A model generated the notes under the pieces. The model was not told the DNA's origin, searched no databases, and saw only the letters and a program-made list of their open reading frames with translations. Below, one piece after another: positions 1 through 8,641 of a stretch of 32,985 bases of DNA (position 1 is its first letter; each line of letters opens with the position of its first letter). Location: assembly GCA_022424905.1 (NCBI GenBank), contig JAKMGP010000172.1:1-32985 (forward strand). The letters are read 5' to 3'. Origin of the DNA: Akkermansiaceae bacterium (GTDB taxonomy: Bacteria > Verrucomicrobiota > Verrucomicrobiia > Verrucomicrobiales > Akkermansiaceae). The position numbers and the translations under genes are program-made.

Positions 1-2
1 TG

Positions 3-872
3 GGCGTAAAGTCGGTCATTGGTCCGATTGGGGGATTACAGACGGTTCCGAAAGCGGCAAATCCAGTCATAAGAAGTCGCATGATGGAGGCTATTCGAAC
101 AGTGGCCGTAAAGTTTTTTCGTTTTAATCCAGTAGGACTTTTAACGGCCTGGAAAGCTGATTTGCTTGTGATGGCAAATGGGGCCAATCAGAAGGTCATG
201 CCCAAAGCTATTCGAGATAAAGCTGTGACTGGTTTGCAGCTAGGGACTCCAATTATTACCGCTCGGCCTTGTCCTGATCTGGAAGGCCCTATCGTTTTTC
301 ATTGGTCGGGGCGTTTTGTGGATCACAAGGGCCTTGAACTTTTAATACGAGCAGTTAGTCACCTTAAAACTACTTCTCCAGACGTATACAAGGAGGTGAG
401 AGTGGTTGTCTCGGGAAGTGGGCCTTTAGAGAAATTTTATCGAGATTTGATAGCTGAGCTTGGACTTGAAGAGGCCTTTGAGTTTCTTGGGTGGGTGACG
501 TTGGATGAAATGAATGCGATTTGGGATCGCAGCCATGCCTTTATTTTTACGAGCCTCCGCGAGACAACTGGAATGGCTCTTCAGGAGGCGATGATGAGGG
601 AGGTCGCGCCTATCGTGATCGATAATGGAGGTCCTGGTGAAATGGTTACAGATGAGAGTGGGATTAAGGTTACCGGGGAAAACTTAGAAGAGCTTGTGTC
701 CCATTTGGCGAACGCGATGATGGACTTGACACTGGACCCTGCACGGGGAATTGAAATGGGGGTAAAAGCGCGTGAGCGTGCCCTCAAGCACTATTCATGG
801 GATGCTGTGGGATCTCAAATGCTAGATCTTTATAAAGCCCTCTTAGGAGGCCAAAAACCCGAATTGAAATGA
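3..872 (+). CDS. GT4-family glycosyltransferase, 5' end cut by the window edge
   Basis: Retaining glycosyltransferase of the GT-B fold, GT4 family, transferring a sugar from a nucleotide-sugar donor, probably to a growing surface polysaccharide at the cytoplasmic membrane face. The frame is open to the left edge. The ATG at 81 is internal, because the codons before it encode GPIGGLQTVPKA, the glycine-rich stretch typical of GT4 acceptor domains. The donor domain shows HWSGRFVDHKGLELLIRA, then SGSGP, FLGWV and the E-x7-E pair (codons at 561 and 585) followed by a PIVIDNGGPGE segment. The stop overlaps the next start by 4 bp (ATGA), so the two are translationally coupled. The sugar specificity cannot be read from sequence. 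Confidence 0.88.
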   Translation, partial: GVKSVIGPIGGLQTVPKAANPVIRSRMMEAIRTVAVKFFRFNPVGLLTAWKADLLVMANGANQKVMPKAIRDKAVTGLQLGTPIITARPCPDLEGPIVFHWSGRFVDHKGLELLIRAVSHLKTTSPDVYKEVRVVVSGSGPLEKFYRDLIAELGLEEAFEFLGWVTLDEMNAIWDRSHAFIFTSLRETTGMALQEAMMREVAPIVIDNGGPGEMVTDESGIKVTGENLEELVSHLANAMMDLTLDPARGIEMGVKARERALKHYSWDAVGSQMLDLYKALLGGQKPELK

Positions 873-2074
873 ATATATTTCAAACATCTACCGCTTTTTA
901 TCCCAGTATGGGAGGAGCCCAGCTTCATTGGTTTACGATTGGTAAGATGCTGGCAGAACGAGGGCATACTGTGACGGGTTGCGGGCAGTGGAAAGATCAT
1001 CGAAATCGCTACTTGATCGACTCAACCTTAAAGGCTCCGTGGGGTGACGATGTCTATGAAGCGGGCCCCATTAAGGTTCATCGTTATCAGCCGAGTGGTT
1101 TTGCGAGAGCCTGGATGGCTCCTCTCTTACCCCTCTGCCTGCCTTTACCTGAGATTGGTTATCCCCTGATCAGCCGTTACTTCGCGGGCAAGATGAGGCA
1201 AATGGATTTTAAGCCTGATGTTGTGATGAATATCCGCATCGGGCGGGAGCATTTTTCTTGGGCGTCTTATCATGTTGCCAAAAAACAGGGAGTGCCTTTC
1301 GTCATTTGTCCGAATTATAGCCCACGGATGCAAAGTAAGTTTGGGCAATTAGTGATGCGGAATTTTTTTCGTCTCCTGAGAGCTGCGGATGGTGTGGTGG
1401 TATTTACTCCTGCCGAGCGGGATGAGATGATCCGGCTCGGTGTTAAATCAGAGAATATTCTTTTAATTGGGGTTGGGCCATTGCTTGCAGATGAGTGGGA
1501 CACTGGAGCCTTTCGCCGGGACTATGGCATTAAGGATAAGATGGTGCTCTTTCTGGGGCAGAAGTTGGAATACAAGGGATTCGATACCCTGATTGAGGCG
1601 GCTCCCAAGGTTTGGGAAAAGCACCCTGAGACAAGCTTCGTTTTTATCGGGCCCCATTATCCTGGAACCAAGGAAGTTTTTGATAAGATCGACGATCCGC
1701 GAGTCGTTGATATCCCGCGGATCGATGCTTTTGATCCGATAAAAGTGGCTGCTTTAGATGCTGCGAATGTCTTTGCGCTCCCCTCACGACAAGAAGGAAT
1801 CGGGGGAGTTTATATTGAGGCATGGGCCCTGAAGAAGCCCGTGATTTCATGCAAAATTCCCTTTCTCACCATCCGTGATGGGGTCGATGGAGTGATGGTT
1901 CAGCAAGATGCAGATCTTCTTGCAGACAAACTTTCATGGTTTCTTGACCACCCGGAAGAGGCAGAAAAAATGGGGCAGGCGGGATTTGAGAGGGTTCAGG
2001 ATGAATACAGCTGGGAGCTTATTGTCTCCAAGGTTGAGGGATTTTTCAAAGAACTGATTAAGCGCAAACAATAG
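869..2074 (+). CDS. GT4-family glycosyltransferase
   Basis: A second GT-B glycosyltransferase, 401 aa, full length for GT4. The N-terminal half opens with a Rossmann strand followed by PSMGGAQLHWFTIGKMLAERGH, the glycine-rich acceptor-domain loop. The C-terminal half carries LFLGQKLEYKGFDTLIEA, then FVFIGPHYPG, LPSRQEG and the E-x7-E pair E309 and E317. The role is inferred as adding one sugar in assembly of a surface polysaccharide, together with the glycosyltransferase it overlaps and the epimerase 6 bp downstream. No Shine-Dalgarno lies close to the ATG, so initiation probably depends on coupling to the upstream stop codon. Donor and acceptor are unknown. Confidence 0.9.
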   Translation: MNIFQTSTAFYPSMGGAQLHWFTIGKMLAERGHTVTGCGQWKDHRNRYLIDSTLKAPWGDDVYEAGPIKVHRYQPSGFARAWMAPLLPLCLPLPEIGYPLISRYFAGKMRQMDFKPDVVMNIRIGREHFSWASYHVAKKQGVPFVICPNYSPRMQSKFGQLVMRNFFRLLRAADGVVVFTPAERDEMIRLGVKSENILLIGVGPLLADEWDTGAFRRDYGIKDKMVLFLGQKLEYKGFDTLIEAAPKVWEKHPETSFVFIGPHYPGTKEVFDKIDDPRVVDIPRIDAFDPIKVAALDAANVFALPSRQEGIGGVYIEAWALKKPVISCKIPFLTIRDGVDGVMVQQDADLLADKLSWFLDHPEEAEKMGQAGFERVQDEYSWELIVSKVEGFFKELIKRKQ

Positions 2075-2080
2075 CGAATT

Positions 2081-3238
2081 ATGGAAAAGAAAAAAGTAGT
2101 GGTTGTTGCGGGCACGCGACCAGAGGTCATTAAGATGTCGTCGGTCTATATGGAGCTACAGCGGTCAGATTTGTTAGAGCCTGTCTTTCTTTCGACGGGG
2201 CAACATCGTGAAATGTTAGCTCAGGCTTTTGGGGCTTTTAATCTAGTACCTGACCATGATCTAGAGTTGATGAAGCCTGGCCAAGATCTTACTGGTTTGA
2301 CCGCGCGTGTTCTGCAAGCGGTAGGCGCGTATCTTGAGGAGACTCGTCCGGATGCCGTGTTAGTTCAGGGCGATACGACGAGCGTCTTGGCATCGGCCAT
2401 GGCGGCCTTTTATCAGAATATTCCGGTTGGGCATGTTGAGGCTGGGCTTCGGACCTACGACATGCAATCGCCATGGCCCGAAGAAATGAACAGACGTCTG
2501 GTTTCTCCACTTTGTCGTTGGCATTTTCTTCCGACCAAGGTGAGTAAGGCGAATCTCTTACAGGAGAAGATTTGCGAAGCCAGTTGTCATGTGACGGGAA
2601 ATACTGTCATCGATTCGCTTTTGTGGATGAGCAACAAGGTGAATGCTGAAGAAGATCGAACCGGAGCCGTGGCGGAGCGGCTCAATATCCCTGCCTTTTT
2701 TCGGGAGAATTTCCTAGAGCAAAAAGATAAGCGTTGGATTCTTGTGACGGCCCATCGTCGTGAATCGCACGGAGGTGGGTTTGATGATATTTGCAAGGCA
2801 CTCCGACAGTTGGCAGGAGACCACCCTGGGGTGGGAATTCTCTACCCGGTTCATTTAAACCCAGCGGTGCGAGAGCCCGTGATGGAGCAACTCGGAAACC
2901 ACGAGCGCATTGCTTTGGTAGAACCTGCAGGCTATGAAGATTTTGTCTGGCTGATGAACCGTTGCTACTTTACTTTAAGTGATTCTGGTGGAGTGCAGGA
3001 GGAAGCCCCTAGCCTCGGCAAACCGGTCTTGGTAATGAGAGATACCACCGAGCGTCCGGAGGGAGTCGAAGCTGGGACTTGCGAATTGATAGGAACTGAT
3101 CCTAAAAAGATTTGCACGGCAGCTCGTGTGCTTCTGGAAGAGGGCGCTGAATATGAGCGGCGAAGCCAACTTAAGAATCCTTATGGTGATGGCAAAGCGG
3201 CAAAGCGAATTAGAACAATTCTTGAAGCTTCGCTATAA
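2081..3238 (+). CDS. wecB: UDP-N-acetylglucosamine 2-epimerase (WecB type)
   Basis: Interconverts UDP-GlcNAc and UDP-ManNAc in the cytosol, feeding ManNAc-type sugars into surface polysaccharide. At 385 aa it matches the family. Visible motifs in order: GTRPEVIKM (11-19), TGQHREM (39-45), QGDTTS with D98, GHVEAGLRT with E120, PEEMNRR with E134/E135 and R138, VTGNTVID (171-178), VTAHRRES with H225, and SDSGGVQEE followed by RDTTERPEG near the C-terminus. These are the UDP-binding and catalytic positions known from WecB. It lies 6 bp after the glycosyltransferase and 38 bp before the aminotransferase, so probably one operon. A relative acting on a 2,3-diacetamido uronic acid nucleotide (the WbpI role) is possible given the WbpE-like neighbour, but the motifs look like WecB. 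Confidence 0.93.
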   Translation: MEKKKVVVVAGTRPEVIKMSSVYMELQRSDLLEPVFLSTGQHREMLAQAFGAFNLVPDHDLELMKPGQDLTGLTARVLQAVGAYLEETRPDAVLVQGDTTSVLASAMAAFYQNIPVGHVEAGLRTYDMQSPWPEEMNRRLVSPLCRWHFLPTKVSKANLLQEKICEASCHVTGNTVIDSLLWMSNKVNAEEDRTGAVAERLNIPAFFRENFLEQKDKRWILVTAHRRESHGGGFDDICKALRQLAGDHPGVGILYPVHLNPAVREPVMEQLGNHERIALVEPAGYEDFVWLMNRCYFTLSDSGGVQEEAPSLGKPVLVMRDTTERPEGVEAGTCELIGTDPKKICTAARVLLEEGAEYERRSQLKNPYGDGKAAKRIRTILEASL

Positions 3239-3276
3239 ATGACAATAAACTTAGAGCTTATTTACTTATAAATTTA

Positions 3277-4374
3277 ATGGAATTCATCGATTTAAAATCC
3301 CAGCAAGCTCGCATTAAAGCGAAAATTGATCAGCGTATTCAAGATGTCTTGTGCCATGGCCGTTATGTGATGGGACCTGAGTTGGATGAGTTGGAAGAAC
3401 GGCTGAAAAATTATGTAGGCACGAGACATTGCATCGGAGCGTCAAGCGGCACTGATACCTTGTTGATTGCTATGATGGCATTGGGGATTGGGCCAGGAGA
3501 TGAGGTGATTACGGTGCCTTTCACATGGATTTCGACAGCCGAAATGATTGCGCTGATTGGCGCGACTCCTGTGTTTGTTGATATTGATGAAACAACCTGG
3601 AATATGGATGTTTCAAAACTGGAATCGGTAATTACCGAGAAGACGAAAGCGATTATGCCGGTTGGGATTTTTGGTCAGACTGCTGATATGACAGGGATCA
3701 ACGAAATTGCATCTCGGAACGGAAATCTTCCAGTCATTGAAGACGCCGCGCAATCCTTCGGTGCCACTCATCATGGCAAAAAGTCAGGTGGGCTTTCGAC
3801 GATTGGATCAACCTCATTTTTTCCGTCTAAACCTCTGGGTTGTTATGGAGACGGGGGAGGGCTGTTCACTAATGATGACGAGTTGGCTGAAAGAATGCGC
3901 CACATCCGGGTGCATGGCCAAACGGAGAGGCACCATCATCCCATCTTGGGAATCAATGGTCGCCTTGACACATTGCAAGCTGCGATCCTTCTGGAAAAAC
4001 TTGAGATTTTTGATGATGAAATTTTGAGAAGACAGAAGGTGGCCCAAGCTTATGGAGATGGAATTAGAGATTCATCTGTTACGGTTCCGAGAGTGGGGCC
4101 AGGGAATACCTCCGTTTTTGCTCAATATACGATTCTATCATCGAATCGTGATGCGCTTGCGGCTTCTTTGAAGGAGGCCGGAATTCCTTCTGTGAGTTAT
4201 TACGCGGTACCACTTCATTTGCAGCCCGTCTTTGATGGCCTTGGCTGTAAGAAGGGCCAATTTCCTGTTACGGAAGATGTGGCATCACGTGGCCTAAGTT
4301 TGCCAATGAATCCATATTTGAGTGGAGAAGAGGTAGCTGCTGTTTGTGACGTGATTGTAAGTGCAGAAGGTTAG
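3277..4374 (+). CDS. wbpE: DegT/DnrJ/EryC1-family PLP aminotransferase, WbpE-like
   Basis: PLP-dependent sugar aminotransferase that would put an amino group on a keto-sugar nucleotide. The closest remembered relative is Pseudomonas WbpE, which makes the 3-amino group of UDP-GlcNAc(3NH2)A. Seen: N-terminal MEFIDLKSQQARIK, SSGTD phosphate loop (56-60), EDAAQS (155-160) with D156 and Q159 for the cofactor ring, and SFFPSKPLGCYGDGG with K185 as the Schiff-base lysine, the same number as in WbpE. RLDTLQAAIL (about 228-237) is also typical. Length 365 aa is normal. It is the last gene before a strong terminator. The dehydrogenases and acetyltransferase of that pathway are not in the window, so the exact sugar is inference. 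Confidence 0.88.
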   Translation: MEFIDLKSQQARIKAKIDQRIQDVLCHGRYVMGPELDELEERLKNYVGTRHCIGASSGTDTLLIAMMALGIGPGDEVITVPFTWISTAEMIALIGATPVFVDIDETTWNMDVSKLESVITEKTKAIMPVGIFGQTADMTGINEIASRNGNLPVIEDAAQSFGATHHGKKSGGLSTIGSTSFFPSKPLGCYGDGGGLFTNDDELAERMRHIRVHGQTERHHHPILGINGRLDTLQAAILLEKLEIFDDEILRRQKVAQAYGDGIRDSSVTVPRVGPGNTSVFAQYTILSSNRDALAASLKEAGIPSVSYYAVPLHLQPVFDGLGCKKGQFPVTEDVASRGLSLPMNPYLSGEEVAAVCDVIVSAEG

Positions 4375-4405
4375 GCATTAAAAAACATAAAAAGCTTTAA
4401 AAGTG

Positions 4406-4440
4406 AAAAGCGGTTCCCAAGGGGACCGCTTTTGTTTATC
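4406..4440 (+). terminator. Rho-independent terminator after the polysaccharide operon
   Basis: Bases 4406-4418 pair with 4421-4433 (AAAAGCGG...CCGCTTTT arms with one G-T wobble), giving a long GC-centred stem with a tiny loop, followed by a T-rich tail. It ends transcription 30-60 bp after the aminotransferase stop and insulates the DUF1800 operon. The flanking A-run also allows partial function on the opposite strand. Confidence 0.85.
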
Positions 4441-4461
4441 TAGCCTTCAGTTTCAATGATT

Positions 4462-4466
4462 GAGGT
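4462..4466 (+). promoter_or_regulatory. Ribosome binding site deciding the DUF1800 start
   Basis: GAGGT sits 4 nt before the ATG at 4471. No such site precedes the earlier in-frame ATG at 4456. The shorter start also gives a cleaner signal peptide (basic n-region then a hydrophobic run). Confidence 0.5.
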
Positions 4467-4470
4467 CACG

Positions 4471-6684
4471 ATGTCTATACGCTCCAAGACTTTTGGCTGT
4501 TTGGGCTTTGCATGTATCACCACATCGTTGATTCACACCGCTTTTGGTCAGCTTGATTTTGATAATGATGGTCTTAGCGACCTTTGGGCTGAAGTCTATA
4601 AAGCACAAAATTTATCAGCGGATGCTGATACGGATGGGGATGGATACAGTAATCGATTTGAAAGTAAGATTGGTTCTGACCCTTTTGATCCGGAATCCTA
4701 TTTTGGGCTAAACAGTTATCGGTTTGAGGCTGATAATACCCTCTTGATTTTTGATTTTCAGACGATCAAAGGAGTGAGGTATTTTATTGAATCAGCCGGG
4801 AAAATAGGACCAGAAGCTGTTTGGAGAACTGATACCGTGATCGATTCTAACGATAATGGCTCCCAGATCATCGAGCAAGTTATTGATCGGGATTCTGACT
4901 CAACTCGATTTTTCCGGGTGAGGCAGGTCATTGACGAAGACCGCGATGGTTTGACCTCATGGGAAGAATGGCAACTTGGATTAGATGATCAAGATTCCCT
5001 GAGTAACGGAGGAGAAGACTCTGATTTCCATTGGGTTGTTGATCGTCATTTGACTGGGCTTGATCTCGAATTGCGCGATTCTATTTTGAAGGTTGTATTT
5101 GGTTTGAATATCGAGGTGCGCGAACCAGTTGTATTTAAGGGGGTTGATCGTACCCCGGAGGAGGTTTCTAGATTTCTAAACCAGGCGACCTTTGGCCCGA
5201 CCTTTGATATGATTCAGGATTTTCATAATTCTGGTGAGTCATTTGCTGCCTGGATTGATTCTCAAATTGCGATGTCCCCAACCTTGATTACCGAGTCCAT
5301 GGAAAGGGAAGTAATGGGTGGAGCTAGTAGAAATCATCAATTATTTCACCGGGGGTGGTGGCGGGCAACGGCAAAGGGGGCCGATCAACTTCGTCAAAGG
5401 ATGGCTTTTGCGCTCAGTCAGATATTGGTTGTTTCAGGACAAGGTTCGGATGTCGTGAGAGGAAGCCCTGAAGCGGCAGGGGCCTATTATGAGATCCTGC
5501 AAAATCAAGCGTTTGGAAATTACGCAGATTTACTGGAAGCTATTACCTATAATCTCGGAATGGGAACCTATTTGGGGCATCTAAGAAACCAGAGCGAGGA
5601 TCCTGAATTAAGAATCTTTCCAGACGAAAATTATGCGCGGGAGTTGATGCAACTTTTTTCCATTGGCTTGTGGGAATTAAATGAGGATGGGTCGAGAAAG
5701 TTCGACCATATTGGAAAAGCGATTCCAACCTATACGAACTTTCATATCACAGAGCTAGCCAAGGTGATGACCGGATTTAACTGGGGCGGGACCAATAGTT
5801 TTTACGAATATAAGAACCGGCCTGATCTTCCGATGACAATCTGGGAAACCCATCACGAGAGGGGAGAAAAATTTCTTGTTAATGGTGGATATCTTCCCGC
5901 TGAGATGGAACCCGCTCATGATGTCCGACTTGCTATTGAGAACTTGGTAAATCACCCCAGCGCAGGGCCCTTTATCGGGCGATTACTCATCCAAAGATTT
6001 GTGACGAGTAATCCTTCGCCTGCCTATATTCGTAGGGTTGCTCGTGCATTTTCGGATAATGGCAAGGGAATTAGGGGTGATTTAGGAGCTGTCATTAGAT
6101 CAATCTTATTGGACCCCGAAGCTCGGAGTGAGTCTATTAGTCAGGGGGAAAGATATGGGAAAATGAGAGAGCCCTATCTTACCTACGCTCATCTATCTCG
6201 GGCATTTTCGTCAAAAAATGAAGATGATGTTTTCTACATTCTTACCGATAGGCACTTAGATTATTTTGGCCAAAGACCATTAATGTCACCCACCGTCTTT
6301 AATTTTTATTTGCCAAATTATCAGCCTGCAGATGAAACGATTGAGGGGAACTTTTTTGCGCCAGAGTTTGAGATTTTAACGCCCCTTCGGTCGGTGCTTT
6401 GGCCGAACTTACTTAGAAGTAATATTGAATTAGGCTTTGCATACTCTCCAAACTTTACTCATCTGACGAGAGCGCACGATTTTTCAATCGAACGTTCTCT
6501 TGTTAACTATCCCGAAAGCTTAGTGGATCGGCTTGACCTAGTTTTTACTTATGGAACTTTGAACCAAGAAACGAAAGAGATCATTTTGAAGATGATGAAT
6601 GATGCCGGGTTGAGTGATGAAAAAAAGCTATGGACAGCGATCTATGTGGTCATGACTTCTCCTGAATATGTAATTTTGAGATGA
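4471..6684 (+). CDS. Secreted DUF1800 family protein with calcium-binding-type N-terminal head
   Basis: DUF1800 protein of unknown biochemical function; the family is abundant in Planctomycetes and Verrucomicrobia and usually paired with DUF1501, as here. An alternative start is the ATG at 4456. The N-terminus is a signal peptide (MSIRSKTFGCLGF...TAFG). It is followed by aspartate-rich thrombospondin-type-3/EF-like loops (DFDNDGLSDLWAE, DADTDGDGYSNRFE, later DEDRDGLTSWEE) that suggest Ca2+-stabilised packing. Between them lies a small module with YFIESAGK...W...RFFRVRQV, also seen in two other proteins of this window. DUF1800 proper starts near residue 230 at SRFLNQATFGPTFD, continues with RQRMAFALSQILVVSG, ENYARELMQLFSIG and KVMTGFNW, and ends with a C-terminal SPTVFNFYLPNYQP. 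Its stop overlaps the next start (ATGA). Confidence 0.9.
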   Translation: MSIRSKTFGCLGFACITTSLIHTAFGQLDFDNDGLSDLWAEVYKAQNLSADADTDGDGYSNRFESKIGSDPFDPESYFGLNSYRFEADNTLLIFDFQTIKGVRYFIESAGKIGPEAVWRTDTVIDSNDNGSQIIEQVIDRDSDSTRFFRVRQVIDEDRDGLTSWEEWQLGLDDQDSLSNGGEDSDFHWVVDRHLTGLDLELRDSILKVVFGLNIEVREPVVFKGVDRTPEEVSRFLNQATFGPTFDMIQDFHNSGESFAAWIDSQIAMSPTLITESMEREVMGGASRNHQLFHRGWWRATAKGADQLRQRMAFALSQILVVSGQGSDVVRGSPEAAGAYYEILQNQAFGNYADLLEAITYNLGMGTYLGHLRNQSEDPELRIFPDENYARELMQLFSIGLWELNEDGSRKFDHIGKAIPTYTNFHITELAKVMTGFNWGGTNSFYEYKNRPDLPMTIWETHHERGEKFLVNGGYLPAEMEPAHDVRLAIENLVNHPSAGPFIGRLLIQRFVTSNPSPAYIRRVARAFSDNGKGIRGDLGAVIRSILLDPEARSESISQGERYGKMREPYLTYAHLSRAFSSKNEDDVFYILTDRHLDYFGQRPLMSPTVFNFYLPNYQPADETIEGNFFAPEFEILTPLRSVLWPNLLRSNIELGFAYSPNFTHLTRAHDFSIERSLVNYPESLVDRLDLVFTYGTLNQETKEIILKMMNDAGLSDEKKLWTAIYVVMTSPEYVILR

Positions 6685-8099
6685 TGAAGAGAGAAAACCA
6701 TAGTGGGAATAGTGGATACACGAGGCGTGATTTTCTTGGTGAGGCTAGCTGTGCGGCCCTTTCTGGTAGTACTGCTTTTAGCAGTATTCTGAACCTTAGC
6801 CTTTTGAGTGACCTGGCTGCTGATGAACTACCAGCAGGGGACGATTACCGAGCGCTGGTCTGCGTCTTTCTCTCTGGCGGGCATGATTCCTTTAATATGT
6901 TGGTCCCTAGAGGATTTGATGCATATCAAGAATATGCCGAAATCCGTCGAAATCTTTCCCTCTCGCGTGATGATCTACTGCCCCTCTCCGATCCAGAAGA
7001 AACCGAGCAAGAACTTGGTTTGCACCCCGAGCTTCACAAGACTCGTGACGCTTTTGACAGTGGAGACTTGGCCTTTGTGGCAAATGTAGGGACGCTTCAG
7101 CAACCTGTAACAAAGGATAATTATGAATTATCGCCCCAATTTTTGCCAGATGGTTTGTTTTCCCATTCCGACCAACAAAAGCAGTGGCATACTTCTCTAC
7201 CAGACCGTTCATCGACGAGTGGGTGGCTCGGAAGACTCTCTGCGACACTGCAAGATTTGAATCAACCTGGAAGCTTTGCCTCTGCGATCTCGGTTGCTGG
7301 TGTTAACCTTATTCAAACATCCCCGGGAGTTTTGCCTTACGTGATTGGAAATGAGGGAAGTAAGGGATTGGTTGATTGGAACAACCCAAATTGGGCGCAT
7401 GGAAGGTCAGTCGTAAGTAGCCAGCTTGATTTAGAATATGAAAATCTTTTGCAGCGGATCTTTTTGAGCCGGAAGAAAGACGCCTTGGAGAGAAACAAGG
7501 TGTTTTCTGAGGCAGTAGAAGCTATCGATCTAGAGGGAGTTCAAATTAGCGGTGGTCCGTTGGGTGATCAACTAAAGATGGTTTTGAAAACTATCCGGGC
7601 AAGGACGGATTTGGGTGTACGCCGCCAAACATTTTTTGTGGAATTAGGGGGGTGGGATTTGCACTCACTATTAATCGAACCTCATCGTCTGCTTTTAAGG
7701 CAGCTTGATGATGCCCTCGGTGATTTCCAAAAGGCCTTGAACGCTGATGGGCTGTCGGATCACGTGACAACATTTACGGCATCCGACTTTGGGCGGTCCT
7801 TGACCTCTAATGGTCAAGGAAGTGACCATGGTTGGGGAGGCCACCAGATAGTTGTGGGAGGCGCTGTTGATGGGGGCCGGATCTATGGAGAATATCCTGA
7901 GCTTTATGAGGATAATCCTCTCGACGTGGGAAGAGGAAGAATCATTCCAACAACTTCCGTTGATGAGTATTTCGCGGAGCTAGCTTGTTGGTTTGGGGTG
8001 TCACGGCAACAGTTGCCGATTGTGATTCCTAATCTGAACCGTTTTTACGATTTGACTCGGGTGGAGCAGCCACTTGGGTTCATGAATCTTGGCGAGTAA
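6681..8099 (+). CDS. DUF1501 family protein with Tat signal
   Basis: DUF1501 proteins are exported proteins distantly related to the sulfatase/alkaline phosphatase superfamily; their substrate is not established. The N-terminus has the twin-arginine pattern YTRRDFLG at residues 13-20 followed by an Ala/Ser-rich hydrophobic stretch, so export is probably folded and by Tat. The family core is visible: ALVCVFLSGGHDSFNMLVP near residue 57, FVANVGTL, then in the C-terminal third FTASDFGRSLTSNGQGSDHG, WGGHQIVVGG and GGRIYGEYPEL. Length (472 aa) is normal. The ATG overlaps the DUF1800 stop, and the next gene starts one base after its TAA, so the three are made together. They presumably act as one extracytoplasmic unit. 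Confidence 0.92.
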   Translation: MMKRENHSGNSGYTRRDFLGEASCAALSGSTAFSSILNLSLLSDLAADELPAGDDYRALVCVFLSGGHDSFNMLVPRGFDAYQEYAEIRRNLSLSRDDLLPLSDPEETEQELGLHPELHKTRDAFDSGDLAFVANVGTLQQPVTKDNYELSPQFLPDGLFSHSDQQKQWHTSLPDRSSTSGWLGRLSATLQDLNQPGSFASAISVAGVNLIQTSPGVLPYVIGNEGSKGLVDWNNPNWAHGRSVVSSQLDLEYENLLQRIFLSRKKDALERNKVFSEAVEAIDLEGVQISGGPLGDQLKMVLKTIRARTDLGVRRQTFFVELGGWDLHSLLIEPHRLLLRQLDDALGDFQKALNADGLSDHVTTFTASDFGRSLTSNGQGSDHGWGGHQIVVGGAVDGGRIYGEYPELYEDNPLDVGRGRIIPTTSVDEYFAELACWFGVSRQQLPIVIPNLNRFYDLTRVEQPLGFMNLGE

Positions 8100-8100
8100 C

Positions 8101-8634
8101 ATGAAAGCGACGCTTGTTTTTCTAGTGGCTTTCTTGATTGGCCTAATTTGCCTTTTTAAGAGCGATGAGTCTCCAAGCGCGCTAATTCAAGAGCCGATTA
8201 AAAAGCCGCCCCTAGATCAAAAAGGAAAAAATCAGCTTGTGGTTTTATCTGATGCGCCCTTTGCAAAAAAATTTGGGCAAGGACAGTTGTCTATTCACGA
8301 GGAATTAGATTTGATTCAGTTAGCGTTTCAGGACTATCGTTCTTTTGTCAAAGAAGGATATCGTCGGCCGATCGGAGGCAATCGTGATTTTGTCAAGGCG
8401 ATGACGGGAAATAATTTTTACCGAATTGCTCCTATTCCACCGCGACACCCAAGGATTAATCGTCGTGGTGAGCTCACCGATCGGTCCGGTAATCCTTATG
8501 CGATTCATCCTTTGTCAGAGGATGCTATTGAAATCCGTGCCGCCGGAAAAGACGGAGTCCTCTGGACTGAAGACGACGTTGTCAATCTTACGCTCGCAGG
8601 AAGAGAGCTGAAGAAGAGAGTAAATAAACGTTAA
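8101..8634 (+). CDS. Small membrane-anchored protein, third member of the DUF1800-DUF1501 unit
   Basis: 177 aa, no assignable function. ATG 8101 is preferred over the in-frame TTG at 8089 because it gives MKATLVFLVAFLIGLICLF, a single N-terminal membrane or signal segment directly after the start. The rest is polar. The C-terminal part runs INRRGELTDRSGNPYAIHPL, then IEIRAAGKDGVLWTEDDVV. This resembles the C-terminal pattern of type II secretion pseudopilins of the GspG kind (polar 'D-x-x-G-N-P-Y', then an 'S/A-x-G-x-D-G...T-x-D-D' loop that binds Ca2+). There is no pilin prepilin-peptidase motif at the N-terminus, so homology to that loop is inference. Similar small proteins follow DUF1501 genes in other Verrucomicrobia, from memory. 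Confidence 0.72.
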   Translation: MKATLVFLVAFLIGLICLFKSDESPSALIQEPIKKPPLDQKGKNQLVVLSDAPFAKKFGQGQLSIHEELDLIQLAFQDYRSFVKEGYRRPIGGNRDFVKAMTGNNFYRIAPIPPRHPRINRRGELTDRSGNPYAIHPLSEDAIEIRAAGKDGVLWTEDDVVNLTLAGRELKKRVNKR

Positions 8635-8641
8635 TTGATTA

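Noticed and set aside
8089-8100. TTG start adding four residues to the small anchored protein
   Set aside because: ATG 8101 directly precedes the hydrophobic segment, and the TTG lies inside the DUF1501 gene with no better ribosome binding site.
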